From CAWHJN01 sp963829705 (GTDB lineage Bacteria; Bacteroidota; Rhodothermia; Rhodothermales; BA12), in the NCBI GenBank assembly GCA_963829705.1, contig CAWHJN010000003.1, positions 434,001 through 498,000 of the forward strand: 64,000 bases of DNA, in the 5' to 3' direction. Under the pieces are notes generated by a model, which saw nothing but the letters and a program-made list of their open reading frames with translations, was not told the DNA's origin and searched no databases. This document shows, piece after piece, positions 27,060 to 34,804 of this stretch; position 1 is the first letter of the stretch; every line of letters starts with the position of its first letter. Position numbers and translations under genes: made by a program.

Positions 27060-28466
27060 TTACGGGAAGATGCCCATCTCGCGGTAGCTCACCGCCACCT
27101 TCTCGATGGCGTTGATGAACGCGCCCGTCCGCAGGTCCACGTCGTACTTCTGACGCACCTCGCGGAGTTCGTCGTAGGCGTTGATCATCGTCTCTTCGAG
27201 GCCCGAGTTGACGAGGTCGATCTCGTCGGCCCCGTGGATGATCTGCTGGCGGAGTTCGGCCTCGAAAGGCTTGCCCGTCGCCTGCTCGATGGTCTGCACG
27301 AGGCGCTCCTGCATCCGCTGCTCGGCGCGTTTGCTCATGCGCCCGAAGCGCACGTGCGACAGGTTACGCAGCCACTCGAAGTACGAAACCGTCACGCCGC
27401 CCGCGTTGATGTAGACGTCTGGGATGACCATCACGCCCCGCTCCCGCAGCACGTCGTCGGCGTCGGCGGTGACGGGGCCGTTGGCAGCTTCGGCCACGAT
27501 CTTGGCGTTGACGCGGCCCACGTTGTCGTCGCGGATCTGGCCTTCGAGCGCCGCTGGCACGAGCACGTCGCATTCGACGCCGATGACTTCGGAGGCGTCG
27601 CCGATGTGCTCCGCACCCGGCATCCCGATAAACGTGCCATGCTCGCGGCGGTAGGCCATCACCTTGTTGATGTCGAGGCCATCGGGGTTGTGGATGGTGC
27701 CTTCCATCTCGGCCAGCGCCACGAGCACGCCGCCCGCCTCGTGGATAAAGCGCGCCGCGTGCGAACCGACGTTGCCGAGCCCCTGAACGGCGAAGCGTTT
27801 GCCCTCGATGCCCGTGGAGAGGCCCAGCGCTTCCATGTCTTCGCTGAACGAGAGCGCTTGGCGGATGCCGAAAAAGACGCCCCGGCCCGTGGCCTCGGTG
27901 CGCCCGCGCACGCCGCCCTGCCCTACGGGCTTGCCCGTCACGCACGCGAGCGCGTTGATGTCGCCGTCGCTGAGGGCGCCGTAGGTGTCCATGATCCACG
28001 CCATCTCGCGCGCGCCCGTGCCGTAGTCGGGCGCAGGCACGTCCACGCCGGGACCGATAAAGTTCTTGCGCGTCAGCTCGTACGTGTAGCGCCGCGTGAT
28101 GCGCTCGAGTTCACCGACGGAGTAGTTGCGCGGGTTGATGTTGATGCCGCCTTTCGCGCCACCGAAAGGCACGTCCACGATGGCACACTTGTACGTCATC
28201 AGCGCCGCCAGCGCCATCACCTCACTCTCGTTGACGTTGTCAGAGTAGCGGATGCCGCCTTTCGTGGGCAGCTTGTGGTGCGAGTGCTCGGCGCGGTACG
28301 CCTCGATGACTTCGATGGAACCGTCGTCGCGCTTGAGCGGGAATTCCATGCGGTAGACGCTGTTGCACATGCGAATCTGCTTGAGCAAACCGGAGTCGTA
28401 ACTGAGGTATCCGGTTGCCCGGTCGAACATACGGTTGACCTGGGCGAAGAAATCGGGGTGACTCAT
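27060..28466 (-). CDS. gdhA: Glutamate dehydrogenase (Glu/Leu/Phe/Val family)
   Basis: Oxidative deamination of glutamate, or the reverse assimilation of ammonia. From ATG 28466 it has 468 residues, beginning MSHPDFFAQVNRMFDRATGY. The substrate-binding lysine is in TKGGIRYSDNVNESEV and the catalytic lysine in DVPFGGAKGGI. The nucleotide-binding fold has QGLGNVGSHAARFIHEAGG. It is divergent from aroE; a -7-like box lies 58 bp upstream of the ATG. Confidence 0.95.
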   Translation of the reverse strand: MSHPDFFAQVNRMFDRATGYLSYDSGLLKQIRMCNSVYRMEFPLKRDDGSIEVIEAYRAEHSHHKLPTKGGIRYSDNVNESEVMALAALMTYKCAIVDVPFGGAKGGININPRNYSVGELERITRRYTYELTRKNFIGPGVDVPAPDYGTGAREMAWIMDTYGALSDGDINALACVTGKPVGQGGVRGRTEATGRGVFFGIRQALSFSEDMEALGLSTGIEGKRFAVQGLGNVGSHAARFIHEAGGVLVALAEMEGTIHNPDGLDINKVMAYRREHGTFIGMPGAEHIGDASEVIGVECDVLVPAALEGQIRDDNVGRVNAKIVAEAANGPVTADADDVLRERGVMVIPDVYINAGGVTVSYFEWLRNLSHVRFGRMSKRAEQRMQERLVQTIEQATGKPFEAELRQQIIHGADEIDLVNSGLEETMINAYDELREVRQKYDVDLRTGAFINAIEKVAVSYREMGIFP

Positions 28467-28523
28467 GAGGACAGCAGACGGGATGGTTCGACAAGGTGGA
28501 AGCCCTTCCAACAGGGCAAGCCG

Positions 28524-28531
28524 CAAAGGTA
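28524..28531 (-). promoter_or_regulatory. Candidate -7 box for gdhA
   Basis: TACCTTTG on the minus strand exactly matches the Bacteroidota -7 consensus TAnnTTTG, about 58 bp from the gdhA start. No clear -33 TTTG is visible at the expected spacing. Confidence 0.5.
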
Positions 28532-28563
28532 CGCAATCGGGTCGTGGGGAAGCCACGCGCGCC

Positions 28564-28571
28564 TAACTTTG
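28564..28571 (+). promoter_or_regulatory. Candidate -7 box for aroE
   Basis: TAACTTTG matches TAnnTTTG exactly, 25 bp before the GTG start of aroE. It lies back to back with the gdhA box 32 bp away. Confidence 0.5.
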
Positions 28572-28596
28572 CAGATACCTCACCAGCCCCACCGCC

Positions 28597-29448
28597 GTGC
28601 CTGCCCTTTCGATCTCCGCACACACCCGCCTCGTCGTGCTGCTGGGCGATCCCGTCGGCCACTCGCGTTCGCCCGAACTCCACAACGCTGCCTTCGCCGC
28701 TGCCGGGCTCGATTACGCCTACCTCGCCTGCCGCGTCGCCCCCGACGCGCTGGGCGACGCCGTCCGGGGACTGCGGGCGCTGGGCATCGCCGGGGCCAAC
28801 GTGACGATCCCGCACAAACAGGCCATCGTCCCCTATCTCGACGACTGCACCAGAGCGGCGCGGGGCGTGGGAGCCGTCAACACCGTCGTCGTCGAGTCCA
28901 CCCCCGAAGGCCCGCGCCTCGTGGGCGACAACACCGACGTGGGGGGCTTCCTCGATGGACTCGCCCCGCACGCCGACGCGCTGCGCGGGTCCGAGATACT
29001 GGTGTGGGGCGCGGGCGGTGCCGCGCGGGCGGTCGTCTATGCCCTCCTCACGACGCTCGCACCGTCGCGTCTCACCCTCGTCGCCCGCCGCGTAGAGCAG
29101 GCCACCGCGCTCGCCGCCGATTTTGCTGCCCTCGACCCACACGGCGCGCTCGGTGTGGCCTCGTTCGGGGACGCCGCCGCGCGCGCGCCCTCCGCCCGCC
29201 TGCTCGTCAACACGACACCGCTGGGGATGCACCCTCACCCTGACGCCACACCGTACCCGGAGGCCAATTTTACCACTGGGCAGGTGGTCTACGACCTCGT
29301 TTACCGCCCCGAGCAGACACGGCTGCTGCGCGAGGCGGCGGCGGCAGGCGCGGGTGTCGTGACAGGTCGGAGTATGTTCCACGGCCAAGCCGCACGCGCC
29401 TTCGAGCGCTGGACGGGCGTGCCCATGCCCGATGTACACACGTCCTAA
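28597..29448 (+). CDS. aroE: Shikimate dehydrogenase
   Basis: NADPH-dependent reduction of 3-dehydroshikimate in the aromatic pathway. The 283 residues start at GTG. The substrate-binding motif GDPVGHSRSPELHNAAF, the catalytic lysine in NVTIPHKQAI, GDNTDVGGFLDGL and the nucleotide fold GAGGAARAVVYAL are all present. The short 5' leader fits the -7 box at 28564. Confidence 0.95.
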   Translation: MPALSISAHTRLVVLLGDPVGHSRSPELHNAAFAAAGLDYAYLACRVAPDALGDAVRGLRALGIAGANVTIPHKQAIVPYLDDCTRAARGVGAVNTVVVESTPEGPRLVGDNTDVGGFLDGLAPHADALRGSEILVWGAGGAARAVVYALLTTLAPSRLTLVARRVEQATALAADFAALDPHGALGVASFGDAAARAPSARLLVNTTPLGMHPHPDATPYPEANFTTGQVVYDLVYRPEQTRLLREAAAAGAGVVTGRSMFHGQAARAFERWTGVPMPDVHTS

Positions 29449-29561
29449 ATCGCTCATATGTGACGGTCTTGACAGGCCACCGGCAGCCCGTGTGCGCGTA
29501 GGAACAGCCTCTTAGAGGTCAGGTTGCGTGCAGACCTGCTCCCCCCGACGCACACCACGTC

Positions 29562-30149
29562 ATGTATCTGCCGCTCCCCTTCACGATGAGCCCCTTTCAC
29601 CGGGTGCGCCAGTGGGTGACGCGAGCGCAGCCTTTGGCCCCGCGCCTGCTGCGTGCCACCAGCGCCCATCGGCTCGACCCCCTCGCGGGATCGTTCTCCT
29701 TCTCCCCCAGCCTGGCCCCGCCTGATCAGGCGCAAGGCGCCCGCCAGCCGACGCCAAAGCCCACGCTAGCCACGCGCCTGCTCGTGCTCGAAGACAACCC
29801 GGACTCGGGCGAGTTGCTGAAAACCCTCCTCGACGAGCGCTACGACGTCACGCTGTGCGCCACCTACGACGCTGCGCTCCAGGCGCTCCAGGAAGAGTCG
29901 TTCGATCTGCTGCTGCTCGACATCAACCTCGGTGAGCGCCGCACCGGGGCCGATCTGCTGCGTGCCGCCCGCCAGATGACGCCGCAGGTAGAGGCCCCCG
30001 CCGTGGCCTGCACAGCTTACGCCACCGCCAATGAAGCGGGCGAAAGCTGGTACGAGGACGCCGGCTTCAACGGCTACGTCCGCAAGCCTTTCGAGATCGA
30101 CGACCTGTTCGACACCATCGCGCGTGTGCTGCGCCGCAGCCGCCACTGA
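29562..30149 (+). CDS. Single-domain response regulator with N-terminal extension
   Basis: A 195-residue protein. The last 125 residues are a CheY-like receiver: acidic pocket LLVLEDNPDSGE, phospho-acceptor in LLLLDINLGE and the lysine in VRKPFE. No output domain. The first 68 residues are Pro/Arg-rich and predicted disordered; a shorter start (ATG 29586) is possible. The stop overlaps the pgeF start (TGATG), so the two are coupled. It could pair with the orphan histidine kinase at 11-14 kb, which is only a guess. Confidence 0.85.
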   Translation: MYLPLPFTMSPFHRVRQWVTRAQPLAPRLLRATSAHRLDPLAGSFSFSPSLAPPDQAQGARQPTPKPTLATRLLVLEDNPDSGELLKTLLDERYDVTLCATYDAALQALQEESFDLLLLDINLGERRTGADLLRAARQMTPQVEAPAVACTAYATANEAGESWYEDAGFNGYVRKPFEIDDLFDTIARVLRRSRH

Positions 30150-30901
30150 TGCTGCTCCACCCGGAACGGCTCGTCTCGATCCCAGGGCTACAGGCAGCCT
30201 TCACCCTGCGAACCGGTGGTGCGAGCCCACCTCCCTTCGACACGCTCAACCTCGGCCTGAGCACGGGCGACGCCGAAGCCACCGTGCGCGAGAACCGCAG
30301 GCGCGTCTTCGGCATCCTCGGCTTTGCACCGGACGCCGCTGCCATCGCGGGGCAGGTGCATGGAAGCGCCGTCCGCGTCGTGGAAAAAGGAGGCCTCTAT
30401 CCCGGCTTCGATGGACTGGTGACGAGGACGAAAGGCGTCCTGCTCGCCATCACCGCCGCCGATTGCGCCGTCGTGCTGCTGGCCGACGCGGAGGCGGGCG
30501 TCCTCGGCGCGTGCCATGCGGGCTGGCGCGGCACGGTCGCGTGCATCGCCGCCCGCACACTTGAGGTGATGAAAAGCCTCGATGCCGACCCCGCGCGTGT
30601 GGTTGCCTACATCAGCCCATGCATTTCGGAAAAAGCCTTCGAAGTGGGCCCCGAGGTCGCCGCGCAGTTCGACGATGCTTTCGTCCACCCGCGCCCCGAT
30701 GCCAATCCGCACGTGGACCTCAAAGGCGCGCTGGCCGCGCAACTCGTCGAAGGTGGCGTGCCCCGCGAGGCTATCGAGGTGTCGCCGCTGTGTACTGCCA
30801 CCGACACCGAGCGCTTTTTCTCGTACCGCGCCGAAGACGGTGCGACGGGCCGCATGATGGGCCTCATCGGCTGGTCAGACGATCAGGCATCTCGCCCGTG
30901 A
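30149..30901 (+). CDS. pgeF: PgeF/YfiH family laccase-domain protein (purine nucleoside phosphorylase)
   Basis: A 250-residue zinc enzyme of the multicopper-oxidase-like YfiH family, linked to peptidoglycan-precursor editing and to purine nucleoside phosphorolysis. Metal ligands lie in AGQVHGSAV, the AADCAVVLL segment and CHAGWRGT, all intact. It ends FFSYRAEDGATGRMMGLIGW, as in the family. It is convergent with tsaE, with the two stop codons one base apart. Confidence 0.92.
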   Translation: MLLHPERLVSIPGLQAAFTLRTGGASPPPFDTLNLGLSTGDAEATVRENRRRVFGILGFAPDAAAIAGQVHGSAVRVVEKGGLYPGFDGLVTRTKGVLLAITAADCAVVLLADAEAGVLGACHAGWRGTVACIAARTLEVMKSLDADPARVVAYISPCISEKAFEVGPEVAAQFDDAFVHPRPDANPHVDLKGALAAQLVEGGVPREAIEVSPLCTATDTERFFSYRAEDGATGRMMGLIGWSDDQASRP

Positions 30902-30902
30902 A

Positions 30903-31331
30903 TCATCGCCAGCGGAAGCGGCGCGTGTCGCCGCCGCCATGCTCGATGTAGAGGTGGAGCGTGTGGCCCGGCAGCCACTCCGCTACGCGCTCCGGCCACT
31001 CGACGACGACGATGCTCTCCTGCGTGAGGTACTCGTCGAAGCCCAGTCGCCCCCACTCCTCGCTGCGTTCCAGCCGGTAGGCGTCGATGTGGTACAGCGG
31101 AGCGTCGGCCTCGTACTCGTGGAGGAGCGTGAAGGTAGGGCTGCTCACCTGCTCTGGCGACACGCCTAGCCCGGCGGCAATACCCCGGACGAGGTGCGTC
31201 TTGCCCGCGCCTAGCTCCCCGTGCAGCGCGAGCACATCGCCCGGCTGGAGGTGCGCGGCCAGCAGGCGGCCCCACGCCTCCGTTTCTTCGGCAGAACGGG
31301 TGACGTGCGGGGCGAGGCGGGAGAGGGACAG
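30903..31331 (-). CDS. tsaE: tRNA threonylcarbamoyladenosine ATPase TsaE (start unclear)
   Basis: P-loop ATPase of the t6A tRNA-modification complex. Walker A HGELGAGKTHLVRGIA, the family block SSPTFTLLHEYE, YHIDAYRLE and VVEWPERVAEW are all present. The frame contains no ATG, GTG or TTG before the P-loop other than a GTG only seven codons ahead of it, although family-like sequence (TRSAEETEAWGRLLAAHLQP) continues upstream. Either a CTG at 31331 starts it (142 residues), or a single-base shift joins it to an overlapping frame from GTG 31377 (MNTCAASVTLPLVLEP). Product is clear; the 5' end is not. Confidence 0.85.
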   Translation of the reverse strand: MSLSRLAPHVTRSAEETEAWGRLLAAHLQPGDVLALHGELGAGKTHLVRGIAAGLGVSPEQVSSPTFTLLHEYEADAPLYHIDAYRLERSEEWGRLGFDEYLTQESIVVVEWPERVAEWLPGHTLHLYIEHGGGDTRRFRWR

Positions 31332-31393
31332 GTTCCAAGACGAGGGGCAGCGTTACAGAGGCAGCGCAGGTGTTCACTTCGGGTAAACCCTTG

Positions 31394-31454
31394 TTTTACA
31401 TGAAACTAAACCATGCTTATGCGCATGTAAACCATGCAATTCGCTGAAACATGC
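31394..31454 (+). promoter_or_regulatory. Direct-repeat array upstream of the PRC-barrel gene
   Basis: TAAACCATGC occurs at 31407-31416 and again at 31428-31437, exactly 21 bp (two helical turns) apart. A related AAACATGC lies at 31447-31454, and inverted TTTACATG at 31395-31402. The region is AT-rich and lies between the divergent tsaE and PRC-barrel genes. It looks like a multi-site operator; TATATAC at 31461-31467 may be part of the promoter. Confidence 0.55.
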
Positions 31455-31473
31455 ACTTTATATACATTCGACC

Positions 31474-32022
31474 ATGACAACGACTCAGAACCCCACCCGC
31501 ACCACCCGACGCGGTCGTCACCTTTCTGCCACCACGCTCATCGGCGACAACGTCGTCAACGCACAGGGGGATTCGCTCGGCGAGATCACAGACTTCATGA
31601 TGGATCTCGACACGGGCGCCATCTCCTACGCCATCCTGTCGTTTGGCGGCTTCCTGGGCATGGGCAACAAGCTGTTTGCCGTCCCCTTCGAGGCGCTCCG
31701 CGTGGATACCACCAACGAGCGATTCGTGCTCGACGTGTCCAAAGAGAAGCTGGAAAACGCGCCGGGCTTCGACGAAGATCACTGGCCGTCACACGCCGAT
31801 GACACGTTCCTCAACGAGGTCTACAACTACTACGGCTACGGCGATTACCGGAACTATAACGAGCGCTTCTATGGCTCGTACGACAAGGGGCGCTACCAGA
31901 ACCGGTATACCTACAATAAACGCGACTGGGACCCGACAGACGATTCCTACCAGGAGCGCGTCCGCCGTTCCCGTGAGGAAGGCATGATGGAAGTCGTTGA
32001 CGAAAACCGCAACGGTGTCTGA
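31474..32022 (+). CDS. PRC-barrel domain protein
   Basis: A 182-residue cytoplasmic protein. The PRC barrel (about 15-95) has SATTLIGDNVVNAQGDSLG, EITDFMMDLDTGAISYAILS and LFAVPFEALRVD. The C-terminal 80 residues are Tyr/Asn/Asp/Arg-rich and probably disordered, with a YNYYGYGDYRNYNERFYGSY stretch. Proteins of this kind are often stress-induced in bacteria; the role here is unknown. The preceding repeat array suggests specific control. It faces the unknown four-gene operon and has its own terminator. Confidence 0.88.
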   Translation: MTTTQNPTRTTRRGRHLSATTLIGDNVVNAQGDSLGEITDFMMDLDTGAISYAILSFGGFLGMGNKLFAVPFEALRVDTTNERFVLDVSKEKLENAPGFDEDHWPSHADDTFLNEVYNYYGYGDYRNYNERFYGSYDKGRYQNRYTYNKRDWDPTDDSYQERVRRSREEGMMEVVDENRNGV

Positions 32023-32050
32023 TTGATGCCCCGCACTGATTGCATCCCCG

Positions 32051-32085
32051 AGGTGCGCTGCTCGAAAGCAGCGCACCTTTTTTGT
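32051..32085 (+). terminator. Intrinsic terminator of the PRC-barrel gene
   Basis: Perfect 12-bp stem AGGTGCGCTGCT/AGCAGCGCACCT with a CGAA tetraloop, followed by six T residues. Confidence 0.93.
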
Positions 32086-32093
32086 GCGTGCCG

Positions 32094-32579
32094 CTACCCT
32101 ATGCGGAGGTTCACGCTCTCGAACTCGACGTGCAGGCTCACCTTGTTGCTCGACGACGTTTCGTACAGCGCCGAGAACCCCGCTGCCACCGTGACGAGCT
32201 TGATCTGCGCGCCCACTTCGGCACTCAGTTCGTACGCCTCGCTCGCGTGAAACTCGAACTCCGCGTCTATTGTGGCGCTCTTGGGCAGCAGCAGGTTGAG
32301 GTCGCTCGGCTCCGCAGTCGCGGCTGCCACATTGCGTATGATGCTCTTGAAGGGCTCTGTAACGGGCCCTGCAACGTCGAGCGGAGACAGCGCACTGTCC
32401 TCCACAGCCCCCTCGGGTACGTTTCCGTCGTCGTCTGCCGCGTTTTGCGCGAGGCGCTTCACGGTATTTGCTGTCTCGACGAACGTGGCAGGGATGAGGG
32501 TGGAGAGCATGACGGCGGCGAAGCTTTCCGCGAGAACCGCAGAAAACGAAGCGACGGAGATAGCGGTGGAGACGGCCAT
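32094..32579 (-). CDS. Unknown operon protein A (161 aa)
   Basis: Last gene of a four-gene operon I cannot assign. The protein opens with an Ala/Ser-rich amphipathic helix (MAVSTAISVASFSAVLAESF) and a second helical part with TFVETANTVKRLAQNA. It ends in a beta-rich domain (about 100-161) with ATIDAEFEFHASEAYE, then VTVAAGFSALYETSSSNKVS and LHVEFESVNLRIG. No signal peptide. Gene B precedes it by 11 bp. The C-terminus vaguely recalls DUF2589-type proteins, which I cannot confirm. Confidence 0.72.
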   Translation of the reverse strand: MAVSTAISVASFSAVLAESFAAVMLSTLIPATFVETANTVKRLAQNAADDDGNVPEGAVEDSALSPLDVAGPVTEPFKSIIRNVAAATAEPSDLNLLLPKSATIDAEFEFHASEAYELSAEVGAQIKLVTVAAGFSALYETSSSNKVSLHVEFESVNLRIG

Positions 32580-32590
32580 GGCGGTAGAGG

Positions 32591-32968
32591 TCAGTGATAG
32601 AGTTGCGGTGCGATGTGAAGGGACAGACGGGCCGTTGCGGTACCTGTATCCCCGGCAGCGAGGCGGACGGTGGCATCGAGCGAGCCCCGAGCGACCTGCA
32701 TGTGCTGGTCGGCGAGCGCTTCGTCGGCTACCCGCAGCGCATCGACGAAAGCATGCAGGAGCACGACCGGATCGGCGGGTTCGGGGCCTGGCATACCCGG
32801 CGTGAACTGCGGCACCGACACCGTCAGGCGCGTTTCGATGCCCGCGGCTTGGAGGGCAGCGAGCAACTGCCCGGCGATTGCCTGCGCCGACGGCCCGGCC
32901 AGCGACGCCGTTTCGCGCATCCATTGCCCGGCATCGAGCGTGAAGGTGGTGTAGCCGATGTCGCTCAT
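32591..32968 (-). CDS. Unknown operon protein B (125 aa)
   Basis: A small soluble protein starting MSDIGYTTFTLDAGQWMRE. The C-terminal half (about 68-125) is a helix (LLHAFVDALRVADEALADQ) followed by two or three beta strands (VARGSLDATVRLAAG, ATARLSLHIAP). The same helix-strand module ends protein C and opens protein D. Gene C ends 4 bp upstream. An ATG 20 codons into a longer frame is chosen because the upstream part overlaps gene C. Confidence 0.7.
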   Translation of the reverse strand: MSDIGYTTFTLDAGQWMRETASLAGPSAQAIAGQLLAALQAAGIETRLTVSVPQFTPGMPGPEPADPVVLLHAFVDALRVADEALADQHMQVARGSLDATVRLAAGDTGTATARLSLHIAPQLYH

Positions 32969-32972
32969 GGGA

Positions 32973-33437
32973 TCACTGGAAGGGTCGCGGCTGGATGTCG
33001 AGCCGGATGTTGGCCTGCGCCGCCGCACCCCCGACTTCGATCACGAGCGACACTTCGGCGCTGCCGCTGGCAATGACCAGGTTTTGCTGGTTGAGCCTGT
33101 TCTCCGCCTCGTTGATGGCCTCGGCCAGCCGCCGCAGCGGCTCCATCGGGTCGCCGCCGGGCAGCACGGGCGGGCCGCCTGTAGCCGGTGTGCCGCTGCC
33201 CAGAGCGCCCAGTTGCTGCTGCAAGTCTTCGGCCTTCTCCTTCCATTCCGCGACCTCGTCGAGCAATGCCTGCGGCGAGGGCAACGTGACGGACAGTCCC
33301 CCAATCATGCCCTTGAGCACGCCGATGGCCGTCTCGCACGAGATGAAATTCAGCCCTGGAACTGGCGGTGGAGGCGGGCACACCGTCGCCATCTGATCCA
33401 GCACATCGCCCGCTTTGATCGTAAAGGTATCTGCCAT
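32973..33437 (-). CDS. Unknown operon protein C (154 aa)
   Basis: MADTFTIKAGDVLDQMATVC is followed by a short Pro run, a segment with cysteine (LNFISCETAIGVLKGMIGG), a predicted coiled coil (LLDEVAEWKEKAEDLQQQLG), a Gly/Pro linker and a C-terminal module (about 98-154). That module reads LRRLAEAINEAENRLNQQN, VIASGSAEVSLVIEV and ANIRLDIQPRPFQ, and matches the modules in B and D. Gene D ends 14 bp upstream. No known family recognised. Confidence 0.7.
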   Translation of the reverse strand: MADTFTIKAGDVLDQMATVCPPPPPVPGLNFISCETAIGVLKGMIGGLSVTLPSPQALLDEVAEWKEKAEDLQQQLGALGSGTPATGGPPVLPGGDPMEPLRRLAEAINEAENRLNQQNLVIASGSAEVSLVIEVGGAAAQANIRLDIQPRPFQ

Positions 33438-33451
33438 GCGTATCAGAGGAT

Positions 33452-34660
33452 TCAGGCGATGCCGGGGCGCCCTAGCGCCCGCAGCGTGTCGCGGAAGGCA
33501 TGGGGCACGTCGAGCGCGTCGGTGGCCTCACGCAGCGCGTCGAGCACCCGCACCAGGCGGCTTCCCGCTTCGACGGCGCTCTGGCTCTGACGCACTCGGC
33601 CGACTCCCTTGCCGAAGGCAGTCGCGGCGCGGCGGGGCAGCGGCATATCGTCTGCCAGCGCCTGAAGCCGGGCCAGCGCCGCATCGAATGGTGCCCGCCA
33701 CGTGCCGTCGGTGGTTTCGAGCACGCCCAGCAGGCCGAGCTTTTCGAGGTGATCCAGAAAGGGTACGGGGAGCACCCGGCCCGGCAGATGCGGTGCGAGC
33801 TCGGCCAGCGCGTGCGCGAGCACGGCGCGTGCTGCCGCCCCACGCCCGGTGGCAATGGCTTTTTCGGCCTGCGCGGCGAAAGCGCGGCGCACGGGCGCAT
33901 CCACCTGTGCCTCAGCCAGCAACGACGCGAGCGTGGCGATGCGTTCGCGGTCCGGCAGGCGCAGGCTGTCCGCTGCGGGCCGTGCCGTGCCCGCCCACGC
34001 GGCGAGACGGTCGAGCGCGGTTGCAACAGCGTCGGGCACTTCCTGCCCCTGCTGTTCATGGACGAGCCGCACATCCGCTACGAAGGCTGCGACGCCCCGC
34101 CGCGCCTTGTCCAGTTCGCCCGCCTCCAGACGCGCGCGCACTTCATCCAGATGGGTCTTTAGCACCTTCGCAGCCGCAGGGAATTCTTGGGACAGGTACT
34201 CCCACACCGCGCGCATCACCTTGATCACTTCGGCATCCGCCAGCCCGGGTGGCGGCGAATCCGGCTCCCGGTCGATGGGCGGCGTGTCGTCTCTGGGAGG
34301 TCGCTCGTCGCGCACCGCCGTCTTTTCCTGCGACACCACGTTGACGATCTCCAGCCTGATCGTCGCCCGGTTGATGATTTCGGTGGTCTGCTCCGACGCC
34401 TTCGTTTCGAGCGCGGGCCCCAGCCCGAAGCCTCCTCCCAGCGGCGGGCGCACCTGGAGCGCGAAGCCCGTCTGCGTCTCGCGCGCCTGCACGCTGAAAT
34501 CGAACGAGACCGCAACCTCTGCCCCTTTCACCACCAGTGTCCCTAGGGGACTTCTGGATGTGTTGACGAGCGCGGCGTGCCCCTCGGCCAGCGCCGTCAT
34601 GATCTCGCGCATGAGATCACCGGCCAGGATGAAGCGGGCGGGATCGAGGTAGGTGGACAT
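33452..34660 (-). CDS. Unknown operon protein D (402 aa)
   Basis: First and largest gene of the operon. Residues about 14-73 are the shared module (LMREIMTALAEGHAALV, then TLVVKGAEVAVSFDFSVQAR and GFALQVRPPLGGGFG). A second strand segment follows (RATIRLEIVNVVSQ), then an acidic/Pro linker (about 115-140). The remaining 260 residues form an all-helical array with repeats such as RLEAGELDKARRGVAAFVAD and AIATGRGAAARAVLAHALAE. It is soluble with no enzyme motif seen, so a scaffold role is plausible. ATG 34660 is chosen; a longer frame starts at 34696. Confidence 0.72.
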   Translation of the reverse strand: MSTYLDPARFILAGDLMREIMTALAEGHAALVNTSRSPLGTLVVKGAEVAVSFDFSVQARETQTGFALQVRPPLGGGFGLGPALETKASEQTTEIINRATIRLEIVNVVSQEKTAVRDERPPRDDTPPIDREPDSPPPGLADAEVIKVMRAVWEYLSQEFPAAAKVLKTHLDEVRARLEAGELDKARRGVAAFVADVRLVHEQQGQEVPDAVATALDRLAAWAGTARPAADSLRLPDRERIATLASLLAEAQVDAPVRRAFAAQAEKAIATGRGAAARAVLAHALAELAPHLPGRVLPVPFLDHLEKLGLLGVLETTDGTWRAPFDAALARLQALADDMPLPRRAATAFGKGVGRVRQSQSAVEAGSRLVRVLDALREATDALDVPHAFRDTLRALGRPGIA

Positions 34661-34757
34661 GAGCGCGTGTGGATACTCGACATCGCCGCGAAACACGACG
34701 GGTACTTCGTTTCCAGACGCACGACGGTGCCGCGCCTGACTGCGTACAGCCTGCTTA

Positions 34758-34788
34758 CAAAGTCGATAAAAGACGCGGGGTATGCAAA
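34758..34788 (-). promoter_or_regulatory. Weak promoter candidate for the four-gene operon
   Basis: On the minus strand TTTG (34788-34785) is followed 16 bp later by TATCGACTTTG, loosely like a -33/-7 pair, about 100 bp before gene D. It fits the consensus poorly. Confidence 0.25.
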
Positions 34789-34804
34789 CGCGCGCCTGCT
34801 TTCG

